Source: Apostichopus japonicus (taxonomy: Eukaryota > Echinodermata > Holothuroidea > Aspidochirotida > Stichopodidae). From it: a DNA stretch of 64,000 nt. Below the pieces are notes generated by a model, which had not been told where the DNA came from, did not search any database, and was given only the letters and a program-made list of their open reading frames with translations. A program made the translations under genes and the position numbers. Shown here one piece after another: positions 11,472 to 25,200 of the stretch. The stretch spans positions 2,480,001-2,544,000 of the forward strand of contig NC_092568.1 of NCBI RefSeq assembly GCF_037975245.1, written 5' to 3'. Each line of letters begins with the position of its first letter. Positions within the stretch are counted from its first letter, which is position 1.

Positions 11472-14400
11472 CCTTAATTAAACTAACCAAAGCGTGTTGT
11501 ACATCTTTTATCGGCTTTAGCGTCAACTCGATAATCCCATAATCCACTTATCTTTGTAGTTAAGTAAAGAAAATGCAACATTCACTATTTTTATACGTAT
11601 AGGTGGAGGAATTCTGTAAGTGTTTTCCACAATAATATCTTCAAGGGAAAAATGTTTATTGTCTGGGATGAATCCGCGGGCAATTGACAGCTAATCGGGA
11701 ATGAGCTACTTGGCAATGAGACTCCAGTCAGTGTAGTGGAAGTAAAGACAATCAAAGCAGGGAGTTGCTATTCCATCACAACTCCCTGATCAAATCCACT
11801 GAATGTTACCCCATGCTGTTGGTATTTCCTGTACATGGTAACAAGTTCTAGGCCTTGGTCCCTTTTGGATATCACAAAACGATCAGCGTCGGTACGATTT
11901 CAGTCCGCATGAGATCTGTGTTCGGTTTCCAAACGTGACACGTTTTCGCCAGAGTCCTTAGATACCACAGTATGAGTATAGACCTTTGAAGGCTACATAT
12001 CTTTCACGTGAGAACCTCTTTCTACACTAGTAGATTGTTCTTCGTGTTTATTAGTTCTTTAGTACCAAGTAGGTTTAAAGGTCATCACATCTTATGTGTA
12101 CAAAACATATGTCTGTACTTGGAACTGTTACGCACTGTCGATCACAGCGGCTACCAGACGGTGAGTAACAGACTATCAGGAGTTGGTCGAGGTGATATGA
12201 TAGAATATAGAACCCTTTCATCGCCTTTAGGAACAACAAAGCCTTTGTGAACTCATATTTGACTTGCTTTGTTCTAAACCCGCAAAAAGTCACGAAACGC
12301 TTGCAGGTTAACAGAACTACTTTAACTGTTACCAACAAGTTCGATTATCTGTCCAACACGAAGAAAATGAAGTAAATAGTTATTTCTGACCGTTTTCTGC
12401 CCACTGAACCCGATAAACTGAAATGCAATCACAATCGGGTCAACTATGAGACTGTTGATAAAAGAGATCGAATTGTTGTGTAGTTTATCTTATTTATTTT
12501 GGTTCTGTTTCCTTACAAAATCGTCACGACGGTCAGCAGACGCCTACGCCGTATTGTAGGCCTATATACTAACTCGGGTTGAAATTTCTCTCTCAGTATT
12601 GTAACTAAAGCTCGTACTGTTGTTTATGCGATTCGCTCAGTAAACTTCAATCAAACCTATTCTTAAGTTTCGTCAAACAGAAACCCCAAACAGTGTAAAT
12701 AACATTGCTATGGGTTACATGATAGTATAGCTGACTCTGTGTTTGGGTTCAAGGTACATGCGGCTCTTATAGGCTATATTGTTATAGGATACCTTATAAT
12801 TTAGCCTAAACGTCAGAACTGGCCACATCTATCATTTGGAGGAAGAGGGCTGTAACTAAATAGGCTGCAACTTATATTGCAGTTGTTTCTGTGTTGGTAT
12901 GTCTGGGTGACCTAAATTAAAAGCCATCTGCGTGGCCGATAATGTGTTAGAGAGTCCCAATATGGTCACCACTGATCAGTTGTGGTCAAAGTCTCCCTCA
13001 GGCTTTATCTAGGAAATAGTTGGTAGGGTTGTAGAATTACACTTATGACATCGATACTGAATATTTGAGGCGCTAAACTTTGGAGGCGATAATGATGGCA
13101 CGACCTTATGGAGCTATAATCACTTTTATGTTGAGTGTTTACAAAATGCTGCTATCAGTCCAAATTATCTATGTAAATCACTTCAAAGTTTTGAGATATG
13201 ACTCTTCAACCATATGAGGCTCAACAATTAAAACGGCTGGACTACTCAGTGTAACACACTGATCCTCAGCCTTGTATAAGAAATCATAAGATTTTTATGG
13301 CTTATTTGTTATAATTGCTTACAGTACATTGTACAAAGTTGTTCAGGACAAATGATGTCAATTAATCAATAACAATAGTCATCATTATGTCATCAAATTA
13401 AGGGTGCTCTGCTGTTTATTGAAGTTATAAAAGATCATATTTTTGTTAGATATTAGAATATATAAAACAAAGGATTATACCACTAAAATTTGGGCAAGTC
13501 TTGAGGAGCCGACAACGTGTTTAATTTAGCCTTAATCTATAAACGGAGAATTCCAGTAAAATACGCAAACATTTATTACTATAACACTCACAAATGTTGT
13601 TGTGTTTTCTTTGCATATCGTATCAGCACTGGATTTCTAATTAGAGCCATCCTTTATAGGTAATCTGCATATCCGATTACATACGAAGAAAGTATAAAAT
13701 GGCCGATCAGTGTCGTCTAACGTATACCATCCATGTAATTATTGCCAAACCGGAAGGGAATCCGGTTTCTCGTTGTGATATCAAATAGTGAAAGGTTGTC
13801 TTTAATCACAATTTTTTTTATTTGTTAAAGACCGCAATTAAAAGACGCTGCTACGGTCCAGGTTGTTTTCTACAGCTCTTTTTAGACTTTTAGAAACGCC
13901 CCTTTAAACAGCTTAAGTTCGTCATTTCATGTGGCTGGATGATGCATGTATACACAGACCATTATGCCAATTCGTCAGATACAAGACAAAACTAAACGTG
14001 GAAACATAAGACTCGCAGGATGGCATCAAAAGACACGTTTACGGTGTTGTGTGTAGATTTGCCAAATGTATATAGATTGAATGTCATCCAGTAGCGCTCT
14101 ATTGTTAATGTGAAGTTAAAAGAACATTATTTGTTTGAGTTATTAGCGAATTTATAGATGAAATGGCAGGCCTGCACCGAGGAGCCAACGTCATCATCAT
14201 TTTAGTATTCAACTTTAAAGAAGCATTCCAGAGTTTCAGCATGTTTTGAAGGTGAATACTATTGAAACGAGAATAGATGTAAAAACATTACTAGCACACA
14301 AATTGTTCTATTTACTTGAAATTTCACATATCTAGACTTACTTTTTGCCTGAAGTCACCTTTAATACAGACTAACAAAGATGCACACGAAACTGTATCGT

Positions 14401-14596
14401 GCGAGTCACAGCTAAAGTTCGCATACCCAATCACTGTACGGCCTCAACACTTACGGATGAATCTACCTGGCCCAAATGACAAAAACAGAAATATTGCATT
14501 ATAAGCTAAACAGACCTGTCAACCTGTTTGACCCCAAAATAGGGAGAATAACATTTTTTCAAGGCCAAAAAAACAGGGAATACAAGCTGGGGAAAA

Positions 14597-14980
14597 CAGC
14601 CTAATGACGAATTACATGCAGTTAGGATGTCACAGACATTAAACAATGATGTGTTTGTTGTTAATTTTTTTCCAGCAATAATTAGGCCAGAAGATAAATC
14701 ATGGCATTGGCAGCTCACATTAAGTTTATTTTTTATAAGCATACACTACTAGGTCTAATTAATGCAACTTCCCTGTCTGCACTAGCTGGTTGGTTCAGTG
14801 GAGTACAATGGCAAAGATGTCTTGATAATTTTAAAACTGAAGTTTCACTGCAGAGGCTGATGGTTGCATGCACAACGGCTTATCTAATGCATGACGATAT
14901 GCTGGGCTTGACTTAATGAATGGATATCCTTCTTCTCAACTACTAGTACTAGTAGTAAGCTACAGTTTCGCATTGAAGAA
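14597..14980 (+). repeat. Interspersed repeat, copy 1
   Basis: This block (CCAGCAATAATTAGGCCAG, ATCATGGCATTGGCAG, GGTCTAATTAATGCAAC, GATATGCTGGGCTTGACTTAATGA, then CTCAACTACTAG) recurs in the same orientation at 29337-29657 with scattered substitutions and small deletions. The short open frame it contains is not conserved between copies. No family could be assigned. Its end at CTCAACTACTAGTACTAGTAGTAAGC shows the site without the element that interrupts copy 2. Confidence 0.7.
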
Positions 14981-14995
14981 TCGCCCAAACGTAAA

Positions 14996-15070
14996 TAATA
15001 ATAATAATAATAAATAAATAAAAATCTTATATAGCGCACTACGCGCGATGCATCTGTGCGCTTTACAAAC
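14996..15070. repeat. AAT/AAAT microsatellite and TATATAGCGCAC... interspersed motif
   Basis: An (AAT)n(AAAT)n tract precedes CTTATATAGCGCACTACGCG and TGTGCGCTTTACAA. This GCGC-rich motif after a simple repeat resembles the tail of a dispersed repeat seen widely in marine invertebrate genomes; that resemblance is from memory and not checked. Confidence 0.4.
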
Positions 15071-15144
15071 AATCTAGAAAATACAATGCCATAAAACATT
15101 AAATAGAAAAAACAGTAAATACATATACCATCTACAGAAATATA

Positions 15145-15455
15145 CAGGAATATGAGATCGAAAAACTATTAAAAGTACTGGTGAAGCGTAAAGCAATAAA
15201 ACAGATTGACTACAAAATCTACAATTTGAATGCTAAAAAGTGATAATTCCAATTGAAGTTAGAACCTAAAAACCCAACACGACAGAACAATAGAAACAGA
15301 TATAAACAGGAATATGAGATCGAAAAACTATTAAAAGCACTGGTGAAGCGTAAAGCGATAAAACAGATTGACTACAAAATCTACAATTTGAATGCTAAAA
15401 AGTGAAAATTCCAATTGAAGTTAGAACCTAAAAACCAACACGACAGAACAACATA
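15145..15455 (+). repeat. Two-copy tandem duplication, 162-bp period
   Basis: CAGGAATATGAGATCGAAAA begins at 15145 and again at 15307, and the following ~150 bases match almost base for base through AATTGAAGTTAGAACCTAAA. The near identity points to a recent tandem duplication of anonymous sequence. Confidence 0.85.
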
Positions 15456-16291
15456 AAATCTAAAAAATCCTAGAAACCATAAATAATGGTCAAACATTAT
15501 GATGATTGTTATCTTGAAATATCTTATCACAAGTAAGACCTATATATGTTGATATAAAAAATAAATTTTGTTCAGCCCAAATGTCAAAATTTCGAGATAA
15601 AACTTCGAAATGTTGAGTGACGAGATACAATGTCTAACTTTTGGATGAGTCTGCAGCTTTTCAATTCGTCCAATACAACAATTATGTTGCAATCTGTAAT
15701 GTTTATGCCGTAAGCACTGGTCATATTGCCATCAAGGAGCTATCATACTGTTTCCAATTACATCATCTTTCGGATATCCCCTGTTATGTTGTAAGCCTAA
15801 ATTTAAACACACATAGGAAGATCTGTTGGTCGTAAAGGTCATAGGTGAAACAAAAAGGACTCAGCTGAGTGAGCGTTTGTTCATACATATTACTATTCCA
15901 TCGATGTTATTTCACTTATCTATTCGATGTTGGTTTATGGATCACGACCCGCCAAGCAGGCAAATGACAACCGAACCGGTCATTAGTCACTGTCATATTT
16001 CCACTAGCTTACGCTATACTGTACTGCAGGGAGTTTTTGTACACAGTGTATTTGTATCGTAATACTTGGAAGATTGAACGAACTCGGCGACTTGCATCGA
16101 TCAGCATATGTACCGTACAACTTGCTTAGGTTTCCAATCGTGTATTGTACAACAGCTTAGCCTATACACTTGACTTACGACTTAACTTCCAAGTTGGAAC
16201 ATCCACTCTGTCTAAGCTGAAACGAAGATACCAATAAACAAGTGGAAACTTATTATCAAGACTTAAGTTGAGCAGCAGGGTTCTAGTGAAA

Positions 16292-19200
16292 ATGGCGGAC
16301 AGTGAAAAGAAAGGCCAACAGCTAATGGCTGAAGCAGAGAAGAAGCTGAAATCCAGTCAAAGCTTTTTGGGTTCCATGTTTGGGTATGAAATGTGTAGCT
16401 TGAATGTTGTCCAATGTTAGACTTTGACCTAATAAAATAGTGCCTAGGCTCAGCCTATCTTACTAGTATGCAATGGCCTGTTACATCAGGTTATGCCCAG
16501 GGTACGCCTTGCTTTAGTTTAGGCCTGATTATATTTTATAGTGTAATCAAACATGAAATACAGTAGGATGGTGACTTCGAAGTTCGGCCACTTAAGACTT
16601 AAAACACCCCAAAACTAAATATTCTGGTATAAATCATTTGAAAATATACTTCATATGGTGGGAGAATTTTGTTATAGTACGATACACGGCCAAACTTTCT
16701 TTCCTGCAAACTGTTTTCACGTTGTTTTCCAAGAAGATTCTTCGTGATTGTGGAACTGGTATTTCTTGCTAGAGTATTGCGAAGTTCGGACACGCAACCC
16801 ACAGTGTGGCGCTGGTGATAAAATTGGTGGCGCAGTTGCTTTTTCAGTAATTATAACAGACTTCATAGATCTTCGTCATTTTATTGACAAATATGTAAGT
16901 AATTTCTTGCACACGGGTCATTTTGGAGAGAAAATAACTGTAGCTTCGTACTTTTTGGTGAAATTTGACTCTTCCTGTAGATTTTCATGGTGAAATCGTG
17001 TATTTCTTAGGGTGTCCGAACTTTCGCAGTATGCCGAACTTCGCAATACTGCCTATACTAGGTCTAGATCAGCTCTCACAATTGGGACCATAACCTTACG
17101 TAAACTGTTAATTTTTATAATGTCGCCACTGTCATAAGTTCACCACCTAACTTTGGATTCTCCATATTGAAAATAATCCATTCAGCCAACTTTCCAGAGT
17201 TTTGCAAATATGAGGTCATTTAGGTCTAGGCTAGTTGCAAATTACTGGGATTTTCCTTAAGCTGTTTCAAACTAATGAGTTTCTGATGTTACTGGTATAA
17301 TGTATTTAAGAATATCCATGAAAGCCATTGTACTAACTGCTTTAAATGGCACCAAACACTGTTCTTCATACATATTGTATTTCCCTAACCAGTAGCCTAT
17401 TCTATTCAGTAGTGTGTAGTGGCGACATTATAACCGCCTATTGATATTGCCAGGTGAATTTTTTTGTATATGGTGACTGTTTCAAAGTTGTCTTAAACAA
17501 ACTTTGATGAATTTTTGTTTAACTTTTCCCTGAAAGATACATCTAAGTATTCCTGTGCCAATATGGACAGAAGAAAATTATTTCAGGTTTTTTTTAGAGG
17601 ATATATCATGTTGAAGTGGCGACTTAATGACAGTTTACGTTAGGCTACGTTACCTCTGTTAGAGTTATTTTAACTATGTAACTAAGGTCTAGGCCTAGGA
17701 GAGTTGTGATTGTTGCAAAGAAATCACTGGGGGTTTGGATATAGGTACTGTTGCTGCCTCAATTCCACTAGCCCATATACAGTAGGGTATATAATGTATT
17801 GCACTTCAAAGTCAGTTTCTGATGATCTTTTTCTCCCACCAATAAACTAAATTCATGAATAAATAAAAACAGAACTCAGTTAAGTTATGTTAATAATGTG
17901 ACCAATAAGTGTCTTTCTCTACCTTGAGTTTGCAGAGGATTCCACTGCAGCTAGAAGTGAGGACTTTTTGTAGCTCATTTTCATTCCTGTCAGATTGGCT
18001 AACTATGCTGGGTACCACACTCCTAAAAACATTACCCACAAAGTTACGTAGCTGTTGTGGCCAAGGCTACTGTACCTGGTCAAAATTTCTTGACCAGAAA
18101 CTAAACATTGCCAACATATTGCCACATTTCAGCGGAAGTATTTCTGTGGTTCAAGAAAAATTTTGCATGGAAATTTAGTACAGTCTCTTTGAAATTTCTG
18201 AATGTAGGTTCAGTACGTTGTTCAGTAGTTCTGGACTTGATGCAAGTTTATCACAGAGTGGATTTTTTTGCTGTGATACTGTAGAGTTTATAACATAGCA
18301 TTTGCTCAGACCACACATCTGTTCCCTTTACATTTCAGTGGGGCACAAAAACAGGAAGAAGCGTGTGAACTCTATGAGAGGGCAGCAAACCAATTTAAAA
18401 TGGCCAAGAAGTGGAATGGTAAGATACAAATTGATTATGCAGGGAACACCTTGCTGAATTGTTACATTTGTGTGTAAGTTTTTAGGTTTACAAAGTTATA
18501 TCATTCCTCATAAAAAAAAGCTTAAAAGTTCTCCGATACTTTTATCAAACATTGCTATTCACGTTCATCCCTGTGTAGCAATTTGGCTATTAAGCATGTA
18601 GCATTGTGCTATTGCAATACTAAATATCATTCACTATTGAATGTGATATGAAGAGAGTTTAAGAGTAAAAATGACTGCCAATCTATCAGACTCTCAAAAG
18701 TTAAATAATACTAATTGTTGTCTGTCATATATACAAAAAATGAACTATTGCACATAAAGTGAAATTAAAGTCATAGTTAACAAGCTATATATGGCTGTTT
18801 TCATGAGTGGGATAGAGATTGGCTGTGGACTCATTCACAGTACAATCTACATAAGTCAATAATTTTGTAGGCATCCTCAAGTTCTGTGCTATTTTGGTCT
18901 CTTTTGTGATGTTTAAATGTAATTGTAATCACAAATTAATGGGAATATTCATTATACTATTTAGGCAAATTGTTTTGATCTGTTGCAAACATGTAAGTAT
19001 TCATGTGATCATTGTGATGGTTCCTCTATGAATTCCTCTATTGAAAACCAGATACCAATATCTTCTGGTTATCTTTCAGGGTATTAAACATCGGTTATAA
19101 CATAGCATAACGTTATGGAAACTTACTACACAAATGCAAAGATGCACATAACAGGTTTTTGTACATTGTATCACAGCATTTGTCTGTATTTCATGAGATA

Positions 19201-22200
19201 ACTATCTTCATAAACCTCTAAATTCCTACATTAAATGTTTCTTTGCATTTATATTCATTTGAAAGATGATACACTGTTTTCCCATGTCTTGTGACATAAA
19301 AGAAGTACTCTGATATGACTATTCAAACAGTAGGGTACAGTAAAATCACACAGAGCAGAACTGGAACTAGACTAAGCATACTCACACACACCCACACACA
19401 CACACACAGACACACACAAGGTACATGTTTAGTGGTATAATATGTCCATATGCTCACCGTGTAATGGTCACATGGTGCTTCATGTGGTACAGTATGTCTT
19501 TCACATAAGTATTTTCTATTGGTGGTGCAAACATTTACATTCACTGTAAACATAGATGGTGGGAACGATCATATATCAAGGTTCATTGCTAAGCTTTGCC
19601 TGTGTTCCATGTATTTGGTAAGATCTGTATTTGGAAACAGCAGAAAACTGGATGAGCCATATTGAGGAAGCTGTCAACAAGACACTTCATATTAGAGAGT
19701 CTCATTAACGGTGTTTCTAGTGTGTAAATATTACCTGGTATCATTTATTGATGATTCATGTCTAAATGGCTAAAATATGTAAAATTCCATCATAATAATA
19801 ATAATAGTTTGCATTTTTGTACATTACCAGTTTAGGTAAAAATGCTTTAACACCTGTAGTTATCATTTAATAACTAAATATCCTTATTAACATATTACCA
19901 GCAGACGTAAAAAAGTACAATCTTTGTCAATTTTCTTTTCAAATTACAGAAGCAGGGAATGCATTTTGTCAGTCTGCCTCCATACACCTGACACTGCAGG
20001 TCAAACACCAGGCAGCTAGTAACTATGTAGATGCAGCTACCAGCTACAGGAAAGATGACCAGGAGAGTAAGTAGTCACAAGTCAGATGACCGTACAGTAG
20101 GTCCCGGGTACCTGTTTGCTTGGTGACCCCAATGTTAAATTTCATCATCTTGCCAACCCTCCAGAGGCTGATGTTGTTGCCTGCGGAAGGAGTTGATGGG
20201 GGACGGGTGTCCCTCTCCCCCTTTTTTCGAATATATTTTAAGATTAAGTGTGCTTAGTTGCAAAATGGTGTTTTATTTTTTGAAGTAATTTATAATCAGA
20301 GAATTTTGTTTCCCACAAAATATCGACAGTTTTTTTTCCCTTCTGAATACACAGGTGTATTGGCCCACCAAAATATTTTGGCAACCCTAGAAAGGGATGA
20401 CACCCAGTTTGAATACTAGGTGGTTAGGCTATCAAAATATATATACTGTAGAATAGTAAAACCTGTCACAAGACCTCCTATAGTGTAACTGAGTCTGTCA
20501 AAATAGTACTGAAGAATATTCATAGTAAACTCTGTCACAACATTCTTTATAGAATAGCCAGGTCTATCAAAATATGTACTTAAGAATTAAGTAAGTTTAA
20601 GCTAACACAACCCCTTCTTTAATTTATCAAAATATGCACCGTTGCCAAGCTACTACATCTATTTCAAACTGAGTCTCACGATATATATTATACTACAAAA
20701 TATTTTGAGTCTGTCACAAGATTTCCTACAATGCAGCTGATCAAAACACTTTCAAATTTTTGGAATCTGGTCAAGAGTATAACAAACTGTATTGTCATGG
20801 GTTCTTTGCAATAACATGAACTTAAAATGAGTAATCATTGTTACAGCTCATTCTTTTAAAAGCAGGTTTTGTTTCTTCCCCCTCTCAAATTCTCAAAATG
20901 TTGTCAATTTTTTTTGGGGGGGGGGTAATGGGGGTGGGGGGGGGCCCTAGGTCACCCTCTACCTGCAACATTCATGTATATAGTATTTTGATATTTTTAT
21001 TAGTTGAATATATCTTATTCTTGTGTCTTCCATAGAGGCAATATCTTGTCTCCAGAGAGCAATTGAGATCTACATAGATATGGGCAAATTCACACAAGCA
21101 GCCAAGCACCACATGAGTATAGCAGAGATCTATGAAACTAATCTGGTGGACCTGGATAAGGCAGTCGAACATTACGAGAAAGCAGCAGATTATTACAAAG
21201 GAGAGGAATCTAATAGGTATGTATATTATACAACTTATATATTCTGCTTTATACGTATAGTTGGTCTTGTTGGTACATGACACTCCCCCTATGTAAATAC
21301 ATAAGACTTCAGAAAAGGTGTTGTTAGGCTTGTTGCATGTTTTTATCATAAGTTAGTGTTTAATATCCTTTAGCTTCTATTTTTTTCTTTTAAATTTAAA
21401 AAAGTCATTAAGGGGGAGGTGAGGGAGGGTTAATTTGGAGTTGATCTGGTAGGTACATGACACTCCTGCTAAGTTATGCTTGTTGCATTAGTTCTATTAA
21501 CGGGTGTTTAAAATCCTTAAGCATTTATTTCTTTGACTTTCAAAATAAATTTCAGCATAAAAGTTCCAAAGGCATTGAGGGTATTTGGGGAAGGGGGAGC
21601 ATTGTTTGCACTGGTTAGGTTTCCCTCCCCTCCATTAGATATCACATCCCAAATGCTGCTGGTTGATAATCCCCCTTGGAATAAATTTCTTGTGCAAGGC
21701 ACTGTACCAACACTGAAGTTTGCAGGAAGGCTGTTACTATCTGTTTAGCATATCAAAGACAATCATTTCCAAGAGAGCCGAGGGAGACGGTTCTCAGAGT
21801 GTTCCCTACAGTCATTTGTTCTTCAACTTATGAAAGTTTTAAACAATTTTCTTCACACAGTTCTGCCAATAAATGTTTACTGAAAGTAGCACACTATTCA
21901 GCACAGCAAGAGAACTATGATAAAGCCTTCATGATATATGAAGAAATAGCCGATTCTTCACTGGAAAGTCCGTTGCTCAAGTATAGTGCAAAAGATTACT
22001 TTTTCAGGGTAAGTTGTTTTAAAGTATTCAGAGAAGGGAGGTTTCATCTTTCATTGCTAGCATTGCTTTATAGTTGCTCATGGGGGTGGGGAGGGGGGGC
22101 TGAGGCAGAAAGAGTGGGAGAAGCTGAGAGTCAATGCAAAACTAAGTAGAGAAAAAAATGGTGGATCAGATGTATTGTTGATTGAGAGTTGCATCGAAGA

Positions 22201-25200
22201 GACGAAGACTTAGTTCAGATATTTTCTAACCTAATCATAAATTGAAATTTTGTAGGTATAGTGCAGCAGTGACAATAGCTGCCATATGTTTTAGGTTCCA
22301 GGTACAATGTCCTTTAGGAAACAAATGCTATTTAAATATGCTGTTGTGCATTGAAAAAAAATGTTTGGCCAGTTTCTTGGTAGTGTATTGTGACGTGGCA
22401 TTAATTTCTATGTTTTGTGCATGATGATAGCCGGAAGCTTCACTACTTGCTCCTGTGATGTGAGTGGAGGTTCTTCATCTCTATTTATATTTGAGGAAAA
22501 AAGTGTGGAAGTTTGGGAGGAAACTCCCTTCATTTTCAAAAGGATGGAAGTCCTGGCTCACCGAATGGAGTAAGGGGCTCATACATACCTGCTTTGTAAT
22601 TCTTGGAATGCTAAATATTTGAAAGTAAAGGTTTGATATCAACTGCTTCTCACCCACAACCTTTAAAGTTATGGAACCAACTGTCGTACTGTATCATACA
22701 GACTGACTTGTAATATTTCAACTAACCGACTTCTCTGTTTCAACAGGCTGCGTTATGTCATATGTGTGTGGATAACCAAAACGCTCAGATCGCCATTAGT
22801 AAATATGAAGACAAATTTCCAGCATTCAGTGACAGCAGAGAATACAAGCTTTTACAGGTTAGTTAGTAACCTTTTATCTTGTTATGTGAAAATTGTCAAT
22901 CATATCATGGTTTTCCAAATTTAGGTAAACTTGGAATCTAAAATTTCATATATTAACTACATTCTGCAGGCTATGTCGTGGTTAGTTTACTGTTTTACCC
23001 CTATCTTAATAGATACACAATTAAATATGCTGATGATGCAGTCATACCCCTCCCATCATATTCATCATATCCTGCATCATCTCCCATGTCATATCTTGTA
23101 CCTCATTCCATATCCCACATATCTATACCCTGCACCATATCCCAATCATATCCCACATCATATCTCACATATTCATACCCTGCATCATCTCCCATGTCAT
23201 ATCTTGTACCTCATTCCATATCCCACATATCTATACCCTGCACCATATCCCAATCATATCCCACATCATATCTCACATATTCATACCCTGCATCATCTCC
23301 CATGTCATATCTTGTACCTCATTCCATATCCCACATATCTATACCCTGCACCATATCCCAATCATATCCCACATCATATCCCACATATCTATACCCTGCA
23401 CCATATCCCAATCATATCCCACATCATATCTCACATATTTATACCCTGCATTTTCTTCCATGTCATATCTTGTACCTCCCATATCCCAGATATCCATACT
23501 CCAACATCATATCCTCAATTATATCCCACATCATATATTCATACCCTGCATTATGTCATATCTTGTACCTCAATCCTTATCCCATATATCCATACCCTGC
23601 ATCTATCCCCAATCATATCCCACATCATATCCCACATATTCATACCCTGCATCATCTCCCATGTCATATCTTGTACCTTTTTCCATATCCCAGATATCCA
23701 TACCCTGCATCATATCCCCAATCATATACCACATCATATCTCACATATTTATACCCTGCATTATCCCCCATGTCACATCTTGTACCTAATTCCATACCCT
23801 ACATATCCCACCTATCCATACCCTGCATCATATCCCAATCATATCCCACATCTTATCTTATATATATATATATGCCCACAATTACTATATGGTGTCTTGT
23901 GTCATACCATCATCATATCATAGATCATACCCAAGTATCACAGAAGATACTCAGGTGTCTGTCTACTTAAAAATGTTGATGATGCTATTCTGTTTTCAAT
24001 GCAGAAATTGGTTGCTGCTGGCGAAGAACAGAATGCAGATGATTTTACAGATGCTGTGAGTTTTTTTTACAATTTCAGCTGTTTTAAAAAAATGACTTGT
24101 TTTGTGGGTTATATGATATCATAAGTGTAGTGGCTTGACTGGTTTAGTAGATTTCTATGTATAATGTACTCTGCAAGAAATTAGGCAGTTTTAGAATGGA
24201 TTTTCTCTGGTTGGTTCTCGTACAACCAGATCCATTATTTTGGTCGTCTGAACAGCAAATTTGGTTGTCCGAAAAAATAGCAAAGTAGCAAATTCTAAAC
24301 GGCCTGTAGGATGTACACTGTAGGTAGGTGAACAGAACACCAGCTTTGGTGGTGATAGCAACTCATCATTTTACCTATTTTGGGGGTAGGTACTTATTTA
24401 GTTATAATTCATTTCAAATATGATGTAAACAACTAGTCATTCACTAGACAACCTATGCAGCAGATTTTGGTTTTCGAACAGAAATTTAGTCATCTTAGAC
24501 TACCGGACTACCATTAAATATTGCCATGACTAGAGATGTTGAGTTATGCATTCTTCAATAGACTATATAGGTCTATTAAAACTATATTGAAAACTATTAG
24601 ATGCAGCTATCGTATGCTATAGTCACATATGAATAATGTATCAGACCACATGTAATATTAATACGCTTTCACAATATGAAACAAACACACTGGGTGCACA
24701 AATAAATTTCTTTTCAAGTCAGTGGTAGAAAAAATTGTGAAGTATCCAAGATTTATGCTTTGGAAACCGTTGATGGCTTATTAAAAGATGACGTTATACT
24801 TAAAGGATTGGTTCATGTGTTTGACATGTCTATTTTGTATGAAAGAGCGCAAAAAGGCAAAAAGAACAGTGAAGAAACTACCATGATAGCATGCTCTGTT
24901 AAGGAGATATGACACTTTGAAGATATCAAACTTTCTTTGAAAACGACTGGTGTAGAAAGACTTACTGTGAGGGTGTGATGTCACATCCTCACTTCCTTAA
25001 CATTTGTGAATATATTTCTTTAAAAATTATTTACATTTTTTAACACATTTGAAAATAATATAATCAAAAATTCTTCAGATGTTTAATCTCAAATACTTCC
25101 TTTGACAAATATGAGATCTCCTGACATATCTTTTGGTTGAAAGTCATGAAATCTCACAAAATATTTAGAGAGAAAAACAAAGACTTTTCAGGAATGTGAG

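Larger units (their letters stand above)
11472..16291. other. Intergenic region between the unrecognised gene and NAPA (divergent)
   Basis: The two neighbouring genes are transcribed away from each other, so both promoters should lie here; I saw no canonical core element that I would defend. Open frames are short and unconvincing. The right part carries an interspersed repeat (14597-14980), a short AAT-rich stretch and a 162-bp tandem duplication. The remainder, 11472-14590, shows nothing I can name. Confidence 0.5.

Noticed and set aside
16748-16993. Short frame ([15 protein letters not shown]...) that also occurs at 29720-29905
   Set aside because: The two copies belong to the TA-flanked element; the shared reading reflects copy similarity and matches no known domain.
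22931-23970. Two overlapping open frames of 330 codons
   Set aside because: They are translations of the minisatellite in NAPA intron 6; overlapping frames are equally open and the protein is pure low-complexity repeat.
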